Positions 25,941 to 35,754 of a stretch of 64,000 bases of DNA are shown piece by piece. The notes under the pieces were generated by a model that saw nothing but the letters and a program-made list of their open reading frames with translations, did no database searches and was not told the DNA's origin. Position numbers and translations under genes: made by a program. Position 1 is the stretch's first letter; each line of letters opens with the position of its first letter. Source of the DNA: Methylotenera_A sp046594915 (GTDB lineage: Bacteria > Pseudomonadota > Gammaproteobacteria > Burkholderiales > Methylophilaceae); the NCBI GenBank assembly GCA_046594915.1, contig JBKJRC010000009.1:82006-146005 (forward strand). Direction: 5' to 3'.

Positions 25941-26673
25941 CCACAATAACGTCGTAGGCACTTTGCGTTAAATCGCGTCTGTTTTGGCCAGCCGCATTAA
26001 TTGGCATTAAAAAGTGTAATTCAACAATGGCATTTTTTTGCTTAATCACCTGCTTCATTGATTCTACCAAGCCGGTTTCGCCTGCGTAGGCCATCGCAGT
26101 ATTAATACTGCCATCTAAATTAACATAGCGGATAGCCACTGGCCAAATAAGGCTGTTCGCATTGATGGCCGCTTGTATCACACTGCTTTTGAATGTTAAA
26201 ACTTGTTTTCCATCCGTGGTCGTTCCTTCAGGAAAAAAGCACAGATTATCGCCTTGTACCAAGCTGGCTGCGGTAATGTCGACAATTTTCGCCGCTACTT
26301 GCCTTTTGCTTCTATCAATAAATAACGGATTGGCTTTGTATGCCAAATAACCGAATATCGGCCAGCTTCTAATTTCTGCTTTTGCAATAAAACGCAGTGC
26401 AATTTTACTGTTAAGCGCATGAATATCTGACCAGGAAATGTGGTTGGCAACAAACATAACGCCTTTAGTTGCAGCAGGCGGTAAATCACCAAAAGTCACT
26501 ACTTTGATATGAAATGCGCGCAAAAGACCGCCACACCACCATTTAATCAATTTTTTCTTCGCACTTTCACCTAAAACAGGCAAAAAAACTGCTGCGATAA
26601 TTAAGCCAGTAATCGTGTGAATAAAGACGCGTGTAACGCGGTAAATTTGGGAAATTAAGCTACTTTGCTGCAA
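25924..26673 (-). CDS. 1-acyl-sn-glycerol-3-phosphate acyltransferase (PlsC family)
   Basis: A 249-residue membrane acyltransferase of phospholipid synthesis. Motif I NHxxxxD appears as NHISWSD, the phosphate-binding FPEGTT motif as FFPEGTTTDG, and a membrane helix lies near the N-terminus. It acylates lysophosphatidic acid at the inner membrane. Chromosomes of this group often carry several PlsC paralogues, so a named symbol is withheld. Confidence 0.9.
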   Translation of the reverse strand: MQQSSLISQIYRVTRVFIHTITGLIIAAVFLPVLGESAKKKLIKWWCGGLLRAFHIKVVTFGDLPPAATKGVMFVANHISWSDIHALNSKIALRFIAKAEIRSWPIFGYLAYKANPLFIDRSKRQVAAKIVDITAASLVQGDNLCFFPEGTTTDGKQVLTFKSSVIQAAINANSLIWPVAIRYVNLDGSINTAMAYAGETGLVESMKQVIKQKNAIVELHFLMPINAAGQNRRDLTQSAYDVIVAKLAV

Positions 26674-26782
26674 GTTATTTTAAGAAATGCGATGCATATC
26701 GTTCGTTTATTTTTTGATAACAGTACCTTACCAGCATATCAGCCGTATTGAAATAGGCATTCCACGCGGTTAATGGCAAAGT

Positions 26783-27235
26783 TTAGTGACTGACGCGCGA
26801 AGTATCGGCATTTTCTACGATGCGTACTCTATCGCCTGGATTAAATTGCTCATCGGCTTCTTGTACGATAGCGACCAGTGCGCCACCATCCAACTTGACA
26901 GTAATTTCAAGGCCGTCTTTGCGGGTAATACCTTCTTCTGCCGCAGAGCCAGCTAGGCCGCCAACAACTGCGCCTATAACTGCTGCGATAGCGCTACCAC
27001 GACCGCCACCAACTGAACTGCCAGCAATGCCGCCAATTGCGCCGCCTGCTACAGTGCCGATTGGTGTTTTGGTACCTTCCAATTTAACTGCACGCACGCT
27101 TTCAACCACGCCAGTTCTCACTGTTTGTACTTTGCGGGCATCGTCACGTTTGTAAACGCTGCCAGAATTAGAACTGGCGCAAGCTGCGGTTAAAATAGAT
27201 AAAGCGACAATAATCAATAATTTTGAAATTTGCAT
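26783..27235 (-). CDS. Glycine-zipper outer-membrane lipoprotein (SlyB/Pcp-like)
   Basis: A 150-residue lipoprotein: signal with lipobox LTAAC, then a glycine-zipper 2TM domain (about residues 60-100: GTVAGGAIGGIAGSSVGGG and AVVGGLAGSA) and a C-terminal beta domain (LDGGALVAIVQEADEQFNPGDRVRIV). SlyB-type proteins stabilise the outer membrane. It is the downstream partner of the sugar-kinase gene, 47 bp away. Confidence 0.9.
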   Translation of the reverse strand: MQISKLLIIVALSILTAACASSNSGSVYKRDDARKVQTVRTGVVESVRAVKLEGTKTPIGTVAGGAIGGIAGSSVGGGRGSAIAAVIGAVVGGLAGSAAEEGITRKDGLEITVKLDGGALVAIVQEADEQFNPGDRVRIVENADTSRVSH

Positions 27236-27282
27236 TTTTATTCCCTTAATAATTGCGCATCCATTTAGCTAAATAGATGGCC

Positions 27283-28266
27283 TTAATTCAGTTTAGTTGC
27301 AACCAACTTTTGTTGCAAGGCAAGTTGTTCGCTAGAAACTTCAGTCACCAATGCCTGTGCGTAAATATTTTCTATTTCAATGCGCGTTGGCTGATGATTT
27401 TGTCCGCCGCGACTGGCAATTTTAATTGCGCCCATGGTCGAAGCCAATCTGCCGCAGGTTAACCAATCCCAGCCATTTGCAATGCCATATAAAAGCCCAG
27501 CTCGATAGGCATCGCCGCAACCAGTAGGATCCACTACTTTATCTGCCTTAACGCAAGGGATATCAAAACGTTGACCATCTGCATAGATGTGCGATCCACT
27601 GCCACCCAAAGTGACGATTAATGCTTTTACTTTTTGCGCTAATTGTTCAAGCGTTAATCCTGTTTTATCCTGTAAAACCTGTGCTTCATAATCATTCACC
27701 GCTAGATAGGTGGCCATTTCTATAAAATATAATAAATCCTCACCGTTAAACATTGGCAAGCCTTGGCCAGGATCAAACATAAATGGAATGCCTGCTTCAA
27801 AGCACTGTTTGGCATGCTGAAACATGCCATCACGACCATCTGGCGCAATCACCGCCAAACTTACATTTTTGGCATCTTTCACGTTATTTTGATGTGATTC
27901 CGCCATCGCACCTGGATGAAAAGCGGTAATTTGATTGTCATCAATATCGGTTGTAATAAACGCTTGCGCGGTAAATCTGCCATCAATTTGTTTGATGTGC
28001 GTTGTCTCTAAATTATTTTTCTTGAGCCAGCTGATATAACTGCCAAAATCTTCACCAACGGTTGCCATAATTAATGGTTTGCCTTCTAACAACTGCAAAT
28101 TATAAGCAATATTGCCCGCAGTGCCACCAAATTCACGGCGCATTTCGGGTACATAAAACGACACACTTAAAGCGTGAATTTTATCGGGCAGAATGTGATT
28201 TTTAAATTGATCTTGAAACACCATAATGGTATCGAAAGCGAGAGAGCCGCAAATAAGCGTGTGCAT
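27283..28266 (-). CDS. PfkB-family carbohydrate (adenosine-type) kinase
   Basis: A 327-residue ribokinase-fold kinase. The N-terminal GGTAGNIAYNLQLL substrate motif and the C-terminal VDPTGCGDAYRAGLLYG motif, with the catalytic Asp in GCGDA (usually GAGDA), define the family. AVNDYEAQVL is the ATP-side motif. The substrate cannot be read from sequence; close relatives in betaproteobacteria are usually annotated as adenosine kinase or ribokinase-like. Confidence 0.88.
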   Translation of the reverse strand: MHTLICGSLAFDTIMVFQDQFKNHILPDKIHALSVSFYVPEMRREFGGTAGNIAYNLQLLEGKPLIMATVGEDFGSYISWLKKNNLETTHIKQIDGRFTAQAFITTDIDDNQITAFHPGAMAESHQNNVKDAKNVSLAVIAPDGRDGMFQHAKQCFEAGIPFMFDPGQGLPMFNGEDLLYFIEMATYLAVNDYEAQVLQDKTGLTLEQLAQKVKALIVTLGGSGSHIYADGQRFDIPCVKADKVVDPTGCGDAYRAGLLYGIANGWDWLTCGRLASTMGAIKIASRGGQNHQPTRIEIENIYAQALVTEVSSEQLALQQKLVATKLN

Positions 28267-28412
28267 AATAATACCAATGTTTTAAAACGATATTATCTTA
28301 GAGCAAGCGTGAACTAGGCAAGGGGAGATTTTGATTCGGTCTAGATTGCAAAGACAAAACTTAAGTGAAAATAATGGTTAACTATCGTTGATAGTTGAGT
28401 AGAAGGCTTAAT

Positions 28413-28979
28413 TTATGCTTGTTTGATCGCGCCATCGATTAAGATTTTAGCGGCTTTTTTAGCGTATTTGATTGCGCCAGAACCGCGTTTCATTTGCTCG
28501 GCCTGCGCAGCGCCTTCAAATAGTAGTGACAATTGCAAAGCTAAACCATCTGCGTCTTTAATATTGGCATCCGCGGCTAATTTACAAATAAACTGCCTGA
28601 ATTCGCGCGATTGTAATGAGGACAATTTGTGAATGGCATTTTCTTCGTTAGGAAACTCAGCAGAGGCTTTAATAAAGCCAACACCAATAAACGCAGAAGA
28701 GTTTACCCATTCCTCGATGTAATCAAAAAGATGCTGTATTTTATCGGCTGGTTTTTTGCTGTCCGCGTTCAGTTTTTCGCTCAACCAGCTTTGAAAGTCA
28801 TGCTGGCTTTTTTGCAGAACGGCAATAATCAATTGCTCTTTAGTATTGAAGTATTTGTACAGCGTCATTTTTGTGGTGCCAGCCACGGCAACAATCGTAT
28901 CTACGCCAGTCGAGTTGATACCTCTAGTGTGAAATAAATCGGTTGCAACCAGCAAAATTTTGTCTTTTAGAACGCTCAT
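28413..28979 (-). CDS. TetR/AcrR family transcriptional regulator
   Basis: A 188-residue regulator. The N-terminal helix-turn-helix is at about residues 10-50 (LFHTRGINSTGVDTIVAVAGTTKMTLYKYFNTKEQLI), with a ligand-binding C-terminal domain ending VLIDGAI-like. The start at 28979 (MSVLKDK) is preferred to an in-frame ATG seven codons earlier. It is divergent from the SRPBCC lipoprotein gene, and an 18-bp palindrome lies between them, so it probably represses that gene and itself. Confidence 0.93.
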   Translation of the reverse strand: MSVLKDKILLVATDLFHTRGINSTGVDTIVAVAGTTKMTLYKYFNTKEQLIIAVLQKSQHDFQSWLSEKLNADSKKPADKIQHLFDYIEEWVNSSAFIGVGFIKASAEFPNEENAIHKLSSLQSREFRQFICKLAADANIKDADGLALQLSLLFEGAAQAEQMKRGSGAIKYAKKAAKILIDGAIKQA

Positions 28980-29121
28980 GCAATGAGTATAGCATGACAT
29001 TAATTCGCTTTGTCAAATATACTTATAGGTAATAATTTATTTAACTTAACGATTAATTTTTTAGATAAGTTATTAATAAATCGAATAAAATTAATTTACT
29101 AAATATATTAATAACTATATT

Positions 29122-29139
29122 ATATACAGGACGGTATAT
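29122..29139. promoter_or_regulatory. Candidate TetR-type operator palindrome
   Basis: ATATAC-AGGACG-GTATAT is an 18-bp sequence with perfect 6-bp inverted arms in the divergent region between the TetR regulator and the SRPBCC lipoprotein gene, 40 bp before the latter's start and plausibly overlapping its promoter. Confidence 0.5.
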
Positions 29140-29179
29140 TTTTATCGTATTCCATTCGTTTTTATATTAGGAGCAATAA

Positions 29180-29713
29180 ATGAACAAATTAATACCTGTG
29201 TCAGTATTAACAGCAGCCGTAATATTAGGCGGATGTGCATCCATGAAAAAAGATGCAGCAGCCAGTTTAGCAGTTGTAGAGAAGGTGACGATCAACGCCC
29301 CAGCACAAAAAGTGTGGGCTAAAGTGGCTAACTTCGGTGACTTAGGCGCTTTTCACCCAGCAGTCGCAAAAACCGAAATTAAAAGCGGTACAAACAACAC
29401 AAAAGGTGCAACGCGTTTATTAACGCTAGGTGATGGCGGCACAGTGAATGAAACCTTAACAGCCTACAGTGCATCAGACATGAGCTACTCTTACGTCATT
29501 AATGAAAGCGTTTTACCGGTGAGTCATTATTCAGCAAAAATTGATGTAAACCCAATTAGTGCTAACGTAACAGAAGTGGTTTGGAAAGCTAACTTTGCGC
29601 GTAAAGACCCGTCAGCAACGCCTGCTAAAGGCCAAGATGACGCCGCTGCAACGAGTACAATCAGCGCGGTATTTCGTGGTGGTTTAGATAATCTGAAAAA
29701 AATCACAGAATAA
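29180..29713 (+). CDS. SRPBCC-family (MxaD-like) lipoprotein
   Basis: A 177-residue lipoprotein (lipobox LGGC) with a START-like SRPBCC domain: VEKVTINAPAQKVWAKVANFGDLGAFHPAV at the N-terminal side and a TSTISAVFRGGLDNLKKI terminal helix. This is the pattern of MxaD and polyketide-cyclase-like proteins; MxaD assists electron transfer from methanol dehydrogenase in methylotrophs. Assigning that role here is inference. A TAGGAG ribosome site precedes the ATG, and a terminator follows. Confidence 0.85.
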   Translation: MNKLIPVSVLTAAVILGGCASMKKDAAASLAVVEKVTINAPAQKVWAKVANFGDLGAFHPAVAKTEIKSGTNNTKGATRLLTLGDGGTVNETLTAYSASDMSYSYVINESVLPVSHYSAKIDVNPISANVTEVVWKANFARKDPSATPAKGQDDAAATSTISAVFRGGLDNLKKITE

Positions 29714-29728
29714 TTTTAGTGATAAATA

Positions 29729-29766
29729 AAAAGCCAGTTGCGATTTATTTCGCAGCTGGCTTTTTT
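29729..29766 (+). terminator. Terminator after the SRPBCC gene
   Basis: Stem AAAAGCCAGTTGCGA / TCGCAGCTGGCTTTT (one G-T pair), loop TTTATT, followed by T residues. A convergent gene ends at 29786. Confidence 0.9.
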
Positions 29767-29785
29767 GCATAATGTGGATAAAAAG

Positions 29786-30550
29786 TTAGTTTTTAGAATT
29801 CGCCATTAGCATGGGTGTATAGTTGCAACGCACCATGTCTAATAGTTGATGCACCAGTTTTTGGTCTTCTATGTTGGTTGAAATTTGACCCAGCACGATA
29901 TTTTCAAAATAGACTTTTTTGTAAGAGTCTGGCAATTGTAGCGCTTCAATCAATTGGCAGTTGCCTTTACGCATCTGGTCAATTTGGGCGATTAATGCAG
30001 AGGTTTGTTGTGGACTTGCGATCAGGCTTGCATTCACAGCAGTAGTGTTTGATTCTATATGAGCGACTTGCGGCGTTGCAATTGGAGTCGCTTGATTAAA
30101 TACAAATAAACTCCCAGCCACAACCAATGCCCCTAAAAAACTAGCAGCAAGCGCATAGGCTGATTTTTTATTAATGTGATATTCACTGGCGGTTTGCGCA
30201 GCAATCAATGCGCGGGCTGCATTTTTTGCGTGCGCTAAACTGTGCGCGCCTTCTACACTGTTATGATTTAGTTTTTCCTGGCTGGCAGCAAGCGCCATAA
30301 AATATAACTGACTGGCTAACATTTCGGGCATTGCAGCCCCGGTTTTAGCGGCTTCTATGGTTAAAAAATCTTGTAGCTTGCGGTTTATTGCTTGGCTGCC
30401 AGCAGTCTGTATTTCCTCGATATGTTCGCGCATGCTTGGCGCATCCAGCCAATCTTCTAGAATATCAAACAAGCTTAAAAGACGTAGTTGCGGCTTGGTG
30501 CTCGATTTTTTGAGCATATGAATCAGCCAATCAGAATCTAGAATATCCAT
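29786..30550 (-). CDS. Unrecognised single-pass membrane protein
   Basis: A 254-residue protein with no recognised family. Residues 1-125 are helical and polar (no signal peptide), one membrane helix sits at about residues 130-152 (YALAASFLGALVVAGSLFVF), and the C-terminal 100 residues are probably periplasmic with two cysteines (GNCQLIEAL and MVRCNYTPM). The helical N-terminal part and single anchor suggest a scaffold or regulator. It ends facing the SRPBCC gene terminator and starts 38 bp before the hemJ stop on the same strand, so it may belong to that operon. Confidence 0.6.
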   Translation of the reverse strand: MDILDSDWLIHMLKKSSTKPQLRLLSLFDILEDWLDAPSMREHIEEIQTAGSQAINRKLQDFLTIEAAKTGAAMPEMLASQLYFMALAASQEKLNHNSVEGAHSLAHAKNAARALIAAQTASEYHINKKSAYALAASFLGALVVAGSLFVFNQATPIATPQVAHIESNTTAVNASLIASPQQTSALIAQIDQMRKGNCQLIEALQLPDSYKKVYFENIVLGQISTNIEDQKLVHQLLDMVRCNYTPMLMANSKN

Positions 30551-30588
30551 ACTTAATCCAAGATTTTTATTAATTAAAGTGGTTAATA

Positions 30589-30999
30589 CTAAAACGGTTT
30601 TACAACAGCTAGTATCACTATAGCAAATAATATCAGCACAGGTACTTCATTAAACCAACGATACCAGATATGGTTATGCGCATTGTTGCGCATTTTAAAT
30701 TCACGCATCAGCTTGCCGCAATAAGCGTGATAGGCGATTAGGCTAGCCACAAGAACCAGCTTGGCATGCAGCCAAGCGCCGCTGATGCCATAACCTAGCC
30801 AAAGCCATAATCCAAAAATAATCGCCAATACAGCCAGCGGCAACATAAAGCGATACAGTTTTTGCTCCATCAGGCTTAAACGCGCTAAAGTCGCATCATC
30901 ATTTACCATGGCGTGGTTCACAAATAATCGCGGCAAATAAAATAATCCTGCAAACCAGCTGGTCACAAAGATGATGTGCAAAGCTTTAATCCACAGCAT
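30589..30999 (-). CDS. hemJ: HemJ-like protoporphyrinogen oxidase (CopD-family membrane protein)
   Basis: A 136-residue four-helix membrane protein. The start, MLWIKALHIIFVTSWFAGLFYLPRLFV, with His8 and the Trp/Phe-rich first helix, and the WLHAKL segment (conserved Lys) match HemJ, which converts protoporphyrinogen IX to protoporphyrin IX. The length is typical (140-150). It overlaps the upstream thioredoxin gene by one base (TAATG-type junction). The HemJ assignment is by pattern; CopD relatives cannot be fully excluded. Confidence 0.82.
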   Translation of the reverse strand: MLWIKALHIIFVTSWFAGLFYLPRLFVNHAMVNDDATLARLSLMEQKLYRFMLPLAVLAIIFGLWLWLGYGISGAWLHAKLVLVASLIAYHAYCGKLMREFKMRNNAHNHIWYRWFNEVPVLILFAIVILAVVKPF

Positions 31000-31496
31000 T
31001 ATTTAGCCAACTCGATATTGAGTAATTGATGTAACTTAACAAAATCTAGCTCGCCGATGGTGCGTTGAGTGCGCTTGCCTTTTTTATCGAAAATAAACGC
31101 GGTGGGTGTTAAGTTAACGCCACCAAACGCCTGCGTAATTTCAGAAAAGCCATCATGCATCACAGGAAAAGGCAGCGCTTTTTGGCGCGTATAATTAAGC
31201 ACTTGCGCAGGCGGATCGTACGGCATCGCTACCGAAATAATCTCAAAGCCTTTGGGCCGATAAGTGTTATAAGTTTTGATTAAATCGGGCATTTCTTTGA
31301 TGCAACCCGGGCAATCCGTGGCCCAAAAATTAACCAGCACGACCTTGCCTTTTAAATCAGCCATGCGGATTTTTTTGCCTTCAAGCGTCGTAAAAGTAAC
31401 GTCAGGTGCTTGTGCTTTATTGTTTAGACTTAAACCTAAAAATACTAATAAAGCCAGAATCGCAACAGGAATAAATAATTTTTTAATGGTCAACAT
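30999..31496 (-). CDS. TlpA/ResA-like membrane-anchored thioredoxin
   Basis: A 165-residue thioredoxin-fold protein with an uncleaved N-terminal anchor (residues 7-24) and periplasmic domain. The active site is C62-P-G-C65 (ATDCPGC), and LTPTAFIFDKKGKR contains the conserved cis-Pro. These proteins reduce periplasmic disulfides, often for cytochrome c maturation. It is coupled to hemJ. Confidence 0.92.
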   Translation of the reverse strand: MLTIKKLFIPVAILALLVFLGLSLNNKAQAPDVTFTTLEGKKIRMADLKGKVVLVNFWATDCPGCIKEMPDLIKTYNTYRPKGFEIISVAMPYDPPAQVLNYTRQKALPFPVMHDGFSEITQAFGGVNLTPTAFIFDKKGKRTQRTIGELDFVKLHQLLNIELAK

Positions 31497-31663
31497 CGTA
31501 TAATTTTAACGCGTTTTGCGCATAATTGTTATTAATAAACTGATCAATATTCACAGAACGCTTCTAGTTATTCGACTGTCTACAGCATGTTATAATTAAC
31601 CCTTAAATTCAGTCAATTTTTATCAACAAGATAATTTAATCATTAAGATAAATAAAATCACCA

Positions 31664-34600
31664 ATGAACGCACCTATTCCAGCGGAAATTTTACAAACAC
31701 AACCAGCTCCCGCATTACGCCTGCGCGAAATTCCTTACAACTACACTTCGTTTTCAGATCGCGAAATCGTGATTCGATTTTTAGGTGAGGACATATGGGA
31801 TATTTTAAATATCTTGCGCGCGGAGCGTAAAACAGGCCGTAGCGCGCGCATGCTGTTTGAAGTGCTGGGTGATTTATGGGTAGTCAGTCGCAATCCATAT
31901 CTGCAAGACGATTTGGTGGATAATCCCAAACGCCGCAAAGCTTTAATCGACGCGCTATATCACCGCATTAAAGCGATTGATGAACGGAACACCAATGGCG
32001 ACAACAGTGGTAACGAAAAAGTACAAAAGTTAGTTGCCGCCGCCACAAAAGCGGTGGAAAAATTCGCAGAGGATTTCCGCCAAATTTATGATTTACGCAA
32101 AAAAGCGCTAGCTAAATACAGCAAAATTACCCGCAAAGACAATATTCAGTTTGATGGACTTGCGCGCGTTTCACATGTGACCGATGCCACCGACTGGCGT
32201 GTGGAATATCCCTTTGTAGTACTGAATCCTGATACGGAAATTGAAATTGCTGCATTAGTCAAAGCCAGTATCGAACTAGGCTTAACGGTTATCCCACGTG
32301 GCGGTGGTACAGGTTACACTGGCGGCGCAATTCCGCTTACGCCTTTGTCTGTGGTGATTAATACAGAGAAATTAGACCGTCATAGTGGCGTAAAAATGCG
32401 CACATTGCCGGGAGTTGCTCGCCAAGTCGCTACAATTGAATGCGGTGCAGGCGTTGTCACGCGCCGCGCCATGGAAGCAGCGACTGAAGCAGGCTTAGAA
32501 TTTGCCTGCGACCCAACCAGTGCCGACGCGAGTTGTATTGGCGGAAATGTGGCCATGAATGCAGGCGGTAAAAAAGCCGTGCTGTGGGGCACTGCGTTAG
32601 ATAACTTGGCCTCTTGGCGCATGGTAACGCCAGACGCAACATGGATTGAGGTTGAACGTCTTGACCACAATCTGGGTAAAATTCACGATATTGCCATGGC
32701 GCGTTTTAAAGTCAGTCGTTTTGATATGGACATGAAAACGCAATTAGGTGAGCCTGAAATTCTAGAAATCGCTGGACCCAGTTTTCGCAAAGTTGGTTTG
32801 GGTAAAGATGTTACCGATAAATTCTTAAGCGGTCTGCCAGGTATTCAAAAAGAAGGTTGTGATGGATTAATTACCAGTGCCACCTTTATTCTGCATCGCA
32901 TGCCAAAATATGTACGCACGATTGCGCTGGAATTTTTTGGCAATGTTTCACACGCCGTACCCGCGATTGTTGAGATTAAAGATTATCTGGATGCGACCGC
33001 CAAGGGCTTAAATAATGGTCAAGGGCCAGCCGTGATTATGGCGGGCTTGGAGCATATGGATGAGCGCTATATTAAAGCAGTGGGCTATGCCACCAAGGCC
33101 GCGCGTCAGCAACGCCCAAAAATGGTGTTAATCGCCGATATTGCCTCTGATGATGAAAATGCGGTTGGCGAAGTTGGTTCTGCCATGGTACGCATGTGTA
33201 ATGCCAAAAATGGCGAAGGTTTTATTGCTGTATCAGGTGAAGCGCGCAAAAAATTCTGGCTAGATCGTGCGCGCACGGCCGCTATCGCCAAGCACACCAA
33301 CGCCTTTAAAATTAACGAAGACGTTGTGATCCCTCTACCAAAATTGGGGGATTATTCTGACGGCATCGAACGTATTAACATTGAGCTTTCAATTGATAAT
33401 AAGCTTAAATTAGTGGATGCCTTAGAAGCATTTATGCAGACCGAATTGCCGCTACAAGCCGATGAAGAAGGCAACGCTGACGCAGAAATGGTGCATTCTA
33501 AGCAGTTAATTGCACTGCAATTATTGCGAGATTTGCGCGCGAAATGGCTTTTAATTTTAAATACGCTAGATGAGCCAGTCAGCGTTTTGGGCGAGATTGG
33601 CAAGCCGTATAGTCAATATGAAAATGTCTTTCGCGCCGTCCAATCTTACGATTTGCGCATCTCTTGGAAGCGCGAACTCAAACGCCCGATGGCCGAAATT
33701 TTTGCTGGGCGTGAGTATCAAAAAATCTTGTCGCGTTGTGACGAAATCCACAAAGCCATATTGAAAAGCCGCGTATTTATTGCGTTGCACATGCATGCAG
33801 GTGATGGCAATGTGCATACCAATATTCCCGTGAATTCTGATGATTACACTATGATGAAGCAAGCGCACGACGCAGTTGACCGCGTAATGGCGTTGGCTAA
33901 AGGCTTAAATGGGGTGATTTCAGGCGAGCATGGTATTGGTATCACCAAAATGGAGTATTTGGACCAAGCCACAATTGATAACTTTACGGCTTACAAAAAT
34001 AAAGTAGACCCAAACGGCCACTTTAATAAAGGTAAATTGCTGGCGGGTTCTGGGCTTGAAAATGCTTACACACCAAGCTTCGGCTTGTTGGAGCAAGAGT
34101 CCATTATTATGGAAGAATCAGCCATTGGTGAAATTGCTGATGATATAAGTGATTGTTTACGTTGCGGAAAATGCAAACCTGTTTGTACTACGCACGTGCC
34201 ACGCGCCAATCTTTTATACAGTCCGCGTAATAAAATCTTGGGTACATCACTATTGATTGAGGCGTTTTTGTATGAAGAACAAACGCGGCGCGGCATTTCG
34301 CTCAAACATTTCGATGAATTCAACGATGTAGCCGACCATTGTACGGTTTGCCACAAATGCTTAAATCCGTGCCCAGTAGATATTGATTTTGGTGATGTTT
34401 CTATCAAAATGCGTAACTTTTTGCGTGAGCAAGGTAAAAAGCAATTTAACCCTGGCACTGCAGTTGGGATGTTGTTTTTAAACGCTAAAGATCCCGCTAC
34501 GGTTAAATTTTTACGCACCACCATGATAGGCTGGGGCTATAAAGCGCAAAATATTGCACATGCCTTGGCGAAAAGATTGGGTTTATTAAAAGATAAATTT

Positions 34601-35563
34601 CGTCCGCCTGCAACAGTAGGCAAGCCAGAAATCAAGGCGCAGGTGATTCATTTTATTAATCGGCCCATGCCAAGAAAAATGCAATCTAAAACTTCACGCG
34701 CCATGCTGGGCGTAGAAGATAACAGCATGATTCCAGTAATTCGTAATCCGCAAAAAGTGACGGAAGATTCTGAAGCAGTATTTTATTTCCCAGGTTGCGG
34801 CTCAGAGCGTTTGTTTTCAAACGTTGGTTTAGCCACGCAGGCGATGTTGTATGAGGTCGGCGCAATCACGGTATTGCCACCTGGTTATCTGTGTTGCGGC
34901 TACCCACAAACCTCAGCAGGTAATCACGATAAAGGCCAAGAAATTACCGCAGATAATCGCGTTCTGTTTCATCGCGTGGCTAACACTTTGAATTACCTGG
35001 ATATTAAAACAGTTATTGTGTCTTGCGGCACGTGTATGGATCAACTGCAAAAATACGAATTTGAGAAGATATTCCCAGGTTGCAGGTTGCTGGATATCCA
35101 CGAGTATTTAATGGAAAAAGACATGCGCTTGCAAACCGTCACTGGTACGCGCTATATGTACCACGACCCCTGCCATAGCCCAATGAAAACCTATAAGCCG
35201 ATGGAAGTGACCAATAAACTGATGGGGCAAGAGGTGCAACTAAATGACCGTTGCTGCGGTGAAAGTGGTACTTTTGCCGCTGCCCGCCCCGATATCGCCA
35301 CGCAAGTTAAATTCCGCAAGCAAGAAGAACTGGAAAAAGGTATGGAAAAAATGGGCTTAACGGTTGGCAAGCCTGAAGAAAAAGTGAAAATTCTGACCAG
35401 TTGCCCAAGCTGCCTACAAGGTTTAGCGCGTTATGGCGATGATACTGGAATAGAAGCGGATTACATTGTGGTCGAAATGGCCAAGCATATTCTGGGTGAG
35501 AACTGGATGGAAGAATATGTTGAACGGGTGAATAACGGTGGGATTGAGAAGGTTCTGCTTTAA
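31664..35563 (+). CDS. Giant FAD-linked/Fe-S dehydrogenase (DUF3683, GlcD-GlcF type fusion)
   Basis: A 1299-residue cytoplasmic fusion. An N-terminal DUF3683 region (about 1-190) precedes an FAD-binding type 4 domain (VIPRGGGTGYTGGAIPLTP, about 210-228) and the FAD-oxidase C-terminal domain (HMHAGDGNVHTNIP, then GVISGEHGIG). Two 4Fe-4S motifs (CLRCGKCKPVC and CTVCHKCLNPCPVD) and two CCG domains (GCG...CCGYPQTS; CHSP...CCGESGTFA) follow. Such enzymes oxidise 2-hydroxyacids such as D-lactate or glycolate and pass electrons to the quinone pool; the substrate is not determinable. It appears to be a single-gene unit, with a -10-like TATAAT at 31591. Confidence 0.93.
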   Translation: MNAPIPAEILQTQPAPALRLREIPYNYTSFSDREIVIRFLGEDIWDILNILRAERKTGRSARMLFEVLGDLWVVSRNPYLQDDLVDNPKRRKALIDALYHRIKAIDERNTNGDNSGNEKVQKLVAAATKAVEKFAEDFRQIYDLRKKALAKYSKITRKDNIQFDGLARVSHVTDATDWRVEYPFVVLNPDTEIEIAALVKASIELGLTVIPRGGGTGYTGGAIPLTPLSVVINTEKLDRHSGVKMRTLPGVARQVATIECGAGVVTRRAMEAATEAGLEFACDPTSADASCIGGNVAMNAGGKKAVLWGTALDNLASWRMVTPDATWIEVERLDHNLGKIHDIAMARFKVSRFDMDMKTQLGEPEILEIAGPSFRKVGLGKDVTDKFLSGLPGIQKEGCDGLITSATFILHRMPKYVRTIALEFFGNVSHAVPAIVEIKDYLDATAKGLNNGQGPAVIMAGLEHMDERYIKAVGYATKAARQQRPKMVLIADIASDDENAVGEVGSAMVRMCNAKNGEGFIAVSGEARKKFWLDRARTAAIAKHTNAFKINEDVVIPLPKLGDYSDGIERINIELSIDNKLKLVDALEAFMQTELPLQADEEGNADAEMVHSKQLIALQLLRDLRAKWLLILNTLDEPVSVLGEIGKPYSQYENVFRAVQSYDLRISWKRELKRPMAEIFAGREYQKILSRCDEIHKAILKSRVFIALHMHAGDGNVHTNIPVNSDDYTMMKQAHDAVDRVMALAKGLNGVISGEHGIGITKMEYLDQATIDNFTAYKNKVDPNGHFNKGKLLAGSGLENAYTPSFGLLEQESIIMEESAIGEIADDISDCLRCGKCKPVCTTHVPRANLLYSPRNKILGTSLLIEAFLYEEQTRRGISLKHFDEFNDVADHCTVCHKCLNPCPVDIDFGDVSIKMRNFLREQGKKQFNPGTAVGMLFLNAKDPATVKFLRTTMIGWGYKAQNIAHALAKRLGLLKDKFRPPATVGKPEIKAQVIHFINRPMPRKMQSKTSRAMLGVEDNSMIPVIRNPQKVTEDSEAVFYFPGCGSERLFSNVGLATQAMLYEVGAITVLPPGYLCCGYPQTSAGNHDKGQEITADNRVLFHRVANTLNYLDIKTVIVSCGTCMDQLQKYEFEKIFPGCRLLDIHEYLMEKDMRLQTVTGTRYMYHDPCHSPMKTYKPMEVTNKLMGQEVQLNDRCCGESGTFAAARPDIATQVKFRKQEELEKGMEKMGLTVGKPEEKVKILTSCPSCLQGLARYGDDTGIEADYIVVEMAKHILGENWMEEYVERVNNGGIEKVLL

Positions 35564-35754
35564 TTAAAATTTAACCCTTTTTAAACATTCGGTTTAATTG
35601 ATTTGTCAGCCAGCGTGGCATTTGATGTCAAACAAAGTCTGTGTGCTTAAATATTTAAACCATGCATTCGTCTTTTCAAAACTGAGTAATTATTGGTAAC
35701 AATACATTTATTGCTTGGCAACGTAGCTATTATGAACGACATAAAGATATCAAC

